Part shown: positions 5,842-6,379 of the stretch, in pieces
How the letters are laid out: every line of letters starts with the position of its first letter
Position numbering within the stretch: position 1 is the stretch's first letter
NCBI GenBank assembly: GCA_017477685.1
Contig: JAFUUT010000116.1
Location: 1 to 6,379 of the forward strand
Origin: a bacterium
GTDB lineage: Bacteria > Cyanobacteriota > Vampirovibrionia > Gastranaerophilales > Gastranaerophilaceae
Length of the DNA stretch: 6,379 nucleotides
Direction: 5' to 3'
Program-made: the position numbers and the translations under genes
Notes under the pieces: generated by a model
What the model saw: the letters and a program-made list of their open reading frames with translations, nothing else
Database searches by the model: none
What the model was told of the DNA's origin: nothing

Positions 5842-6153
5842 TTAAATTTTTAAACAGATAACTCCGGCAATTATGAGGACAATTCCTAATATTCTCATCA
5901 AACTTAATGCGTCATGAAATGCAACAACACCGATTATAAAAGTACATGATGCCCCTATACCGGTCCAAATAGCATACGCCGTTCCAATAGGAATTTGTTT
6001 TTGTGCCAAGTACAAAAATAAACCGCTTAACGCCATAGTAATTATAGCAAATACAATCCACAAAACTCTATATTGACTTTGGGTCGCCAATTTTAACCCT
6101 AGCGGCCAACCCACTTCAAATATTGCGGCTATTAATAAATATATCCAACTCAT
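5842..6153 (-). CDS. gdx: Small multidrug resistance family transporter, Gdx/SugE type (guanidinium exporter)
   Basis: A 103-residue, four-helix SMR protein of the inner membrane. SMR proteins work as antiparallel dimers that exchange cations for protons. The essential Glu13 sits in FEVGWPLGLK. Trp16 right after it, and the TAYAIWTGIGA motif in helix 3 with Tyr60 and Trp63, are the signature of the Gdx (SugE) branch, which exports guanidinium, rather than of EmrE-like drug pumps. Ser43 fits the binding-site serine of Gdx. Helices lie at about 3-21, 30-50, 57-78 and 85-102, the last ending in GVICLKI. Gdx genes are often paired or preceded by a guanidine riboswitch; here there is a single gene and only about 56 bases to the divergent neighbour, so no riboswitch fits. 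No Shine-Dalgarno precedes the ATG, and the promoter suggests a leaderless mRNA. Guanidinium versus quaternary-ammonium substrate is inferred from motifs. Confidence 0.9.
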   Translation of the reverse strand: MSWIYLLIAAIFEVGWPLGLKLATQSQYRVLWIVFAIITMALSGLFLYLAQKQIPIGTAYAIWTGIGASCTFIIGVVAFHDALSLMRILGIVLIIAGVICLKI

Positions 6154-6159
6154 AAGTTT

Positions 6160-6168
6160 ATTTTAGCA
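6160..6168 (-). promoter_or_regulatory. Extended -10 promoter of the exporter gene
   Basis: On the - strand TGCTAAAAT (6168-6160) is an extended -10 (TGn followed by TAAAAT). Only six bases separate it from the ATG at 6153, which places the predicted start of transcription at or within a base or two of the A of the start codon. Together with the lack of a Shine-Dalgarno sequence this predicts a leaderless transcript. The -35 position (about 6188-6183) is poor, as is common with extended -10 promoters. Confidence 0.5.
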
Positions 6169-6175
6169 TAAATCA

Positions 6176-6184
6176 TGATAAAAT
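6176..6184 (+). promoter_or_regulatory. Extended -10 promoter of the divergent partial gene
   Basis: TGATAAAAT is an extended -10 facing right. Transcription would begin near 6191, giving a leader of about 19 bases that contains CGGAG (6196-6200), 9 bases before the ATG at 6210. It mirrors the exporter promoter 7 bases away, so the two may compete or share a regulator. Confidence 0.45.
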
Positions 6185-6209
6185 ATAAAAATAAACGGAG
6201 TATGAGGAT

Positions 6210-6379
6210 ATGCCAAACAAAATTACCTGCCCGAATTGCGGACAAGAAATTGATATAGAAAATTTAATTCAAGCCGGAGCAAAGGATGCTTTGGATAAAC
6301 AACTTGCTATTCAAAAAGCAGCATTTGAAAAAGCTAAAGAAGAAGAAATTGAAACTATCTTAAAAGAACAAAAGAAAAA
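6210..6379 (+). CDS. Probable DUF2130-family protein (3' end outside window)
   Basis: Only the first 56 codons are present. The protein opens with MPNKITCPNCGQEIDIENLI, a single CPNC zinc-knuckle half followed by an acidic stretch. It then turns into a highly charged Ala/Lys/Glu/Gln helix (from about residue 22) that should form a coiled coil and runs off the window. An N-terminal CPNCG then a long coiled coil is the layout of DUF2130 proteins, whose function is unknown and whose C-terminal domain would lie beyond the edge. The start is supported by CGGAG at 6196-6200 and the promoter at 6176-6184. GAGG at 6204-6207 is too close to the ATG to be the main site. Another coiled-coil protein with a short zinc motif cannot be excluded from this fragment. 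Confidence 0.65.
   Translation, partial: MPNKITCPNCGQEIDIENLIQAGAKDALDKQLAIQKAAFEKAKEEEIETILKEQKK

Noticed and set aside
5835..5870. Possible terminator between the unknown gene and the exporter gene
   Set aside because: Only a weak A/T inverted repeat (TGTTT/AAACA) is present, with no GC stem, so no intrinsic terminator is called.
1..6379. Defence system, prophage or CRISPR locus
   Set aside because: No nuclease, reverse transcriptase, integrase, phage structural gene or regularly spaced repeat array is seen; most genes are housekeeping.

Overview
This is a 6.4 kb AT-rich chromosomal window of ordinary bacterial genes. It holds six protein-coding genes: the tail of plsX, complete fabH, a ferritin, an A-type flavodiiron protein, a large protein of unknown function and a small multidrug resistance (SMR) family exporter. 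The first codons of a seventh gene lie at the right edge. No rRNA, tRNA, CRISPR array or complete insertion sequence is visible. The low GC content, the cyanobacterial flavour of PlsX (SAGSTGAAMAA motif) and FabH (FDLTAAC motif), and the strictly anaerobic-looking oxygen-defence pair suggest a non-photosynthetic gut relative of the Cyanobacteria (Vampirovibrionia/Gastranaerophilales). This assignment rests on remembered motif resemblance, and a low-GC Firmicute is the main alternative.

Left part, + strand (1-1913): plsX (5' end outside the window) and fabH are separated by 12 bases and form a lipid-synthesis operon. FabH starts fatty-acid chains from acetyl-CoA and malonyl-ACP, and PlsX converts finished acyl-ACP to acyl-phosphate for phospholipid synthesis. 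A symmetrical hairpin at 1926-1957 ends this operon and, read the other way, the convergent operon that follows.

Middle, - strand (1972-3712): a flavodiiron protein gene and a ferritin gene, 25 bases apart, form a two-gene operon for oxygen (or NO) reduction and iron storage. Upstream, a probable -35/-10 pair has an 18-bp imperfect palindrome lying inside its spacer, which looks like a repressor operator. A second small dyad overlaps the -35 side.

Intergenic 3713-4202: besides the promoter, this holds an approximately 156-bp segment bounded by perfect 11-bp inverted repeats (CCGGCACTTTC), with internal hairpins and a protein-like minus-strand reading frame broken by one stop. It is a candidate MITE-like repeat, structured RNA or gene remnant.

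Right part (4203-6379): a 543-residue protein I do not recognise has hydrophobic segments at both ends, an Asn-rich linker and a large hydrophilic middle. Its phenylalanine codon choice flips sharply at about residue 255-260, from TTT to TTC. It converges with a Gdx/SugE-like guanidinium exporter gene on the - strand, whose extended -10 lies exactly where a leaderless mRNA would be expected. A mirrored extended -10 serves the divergent partial gene, probably of the DUF2130 family.
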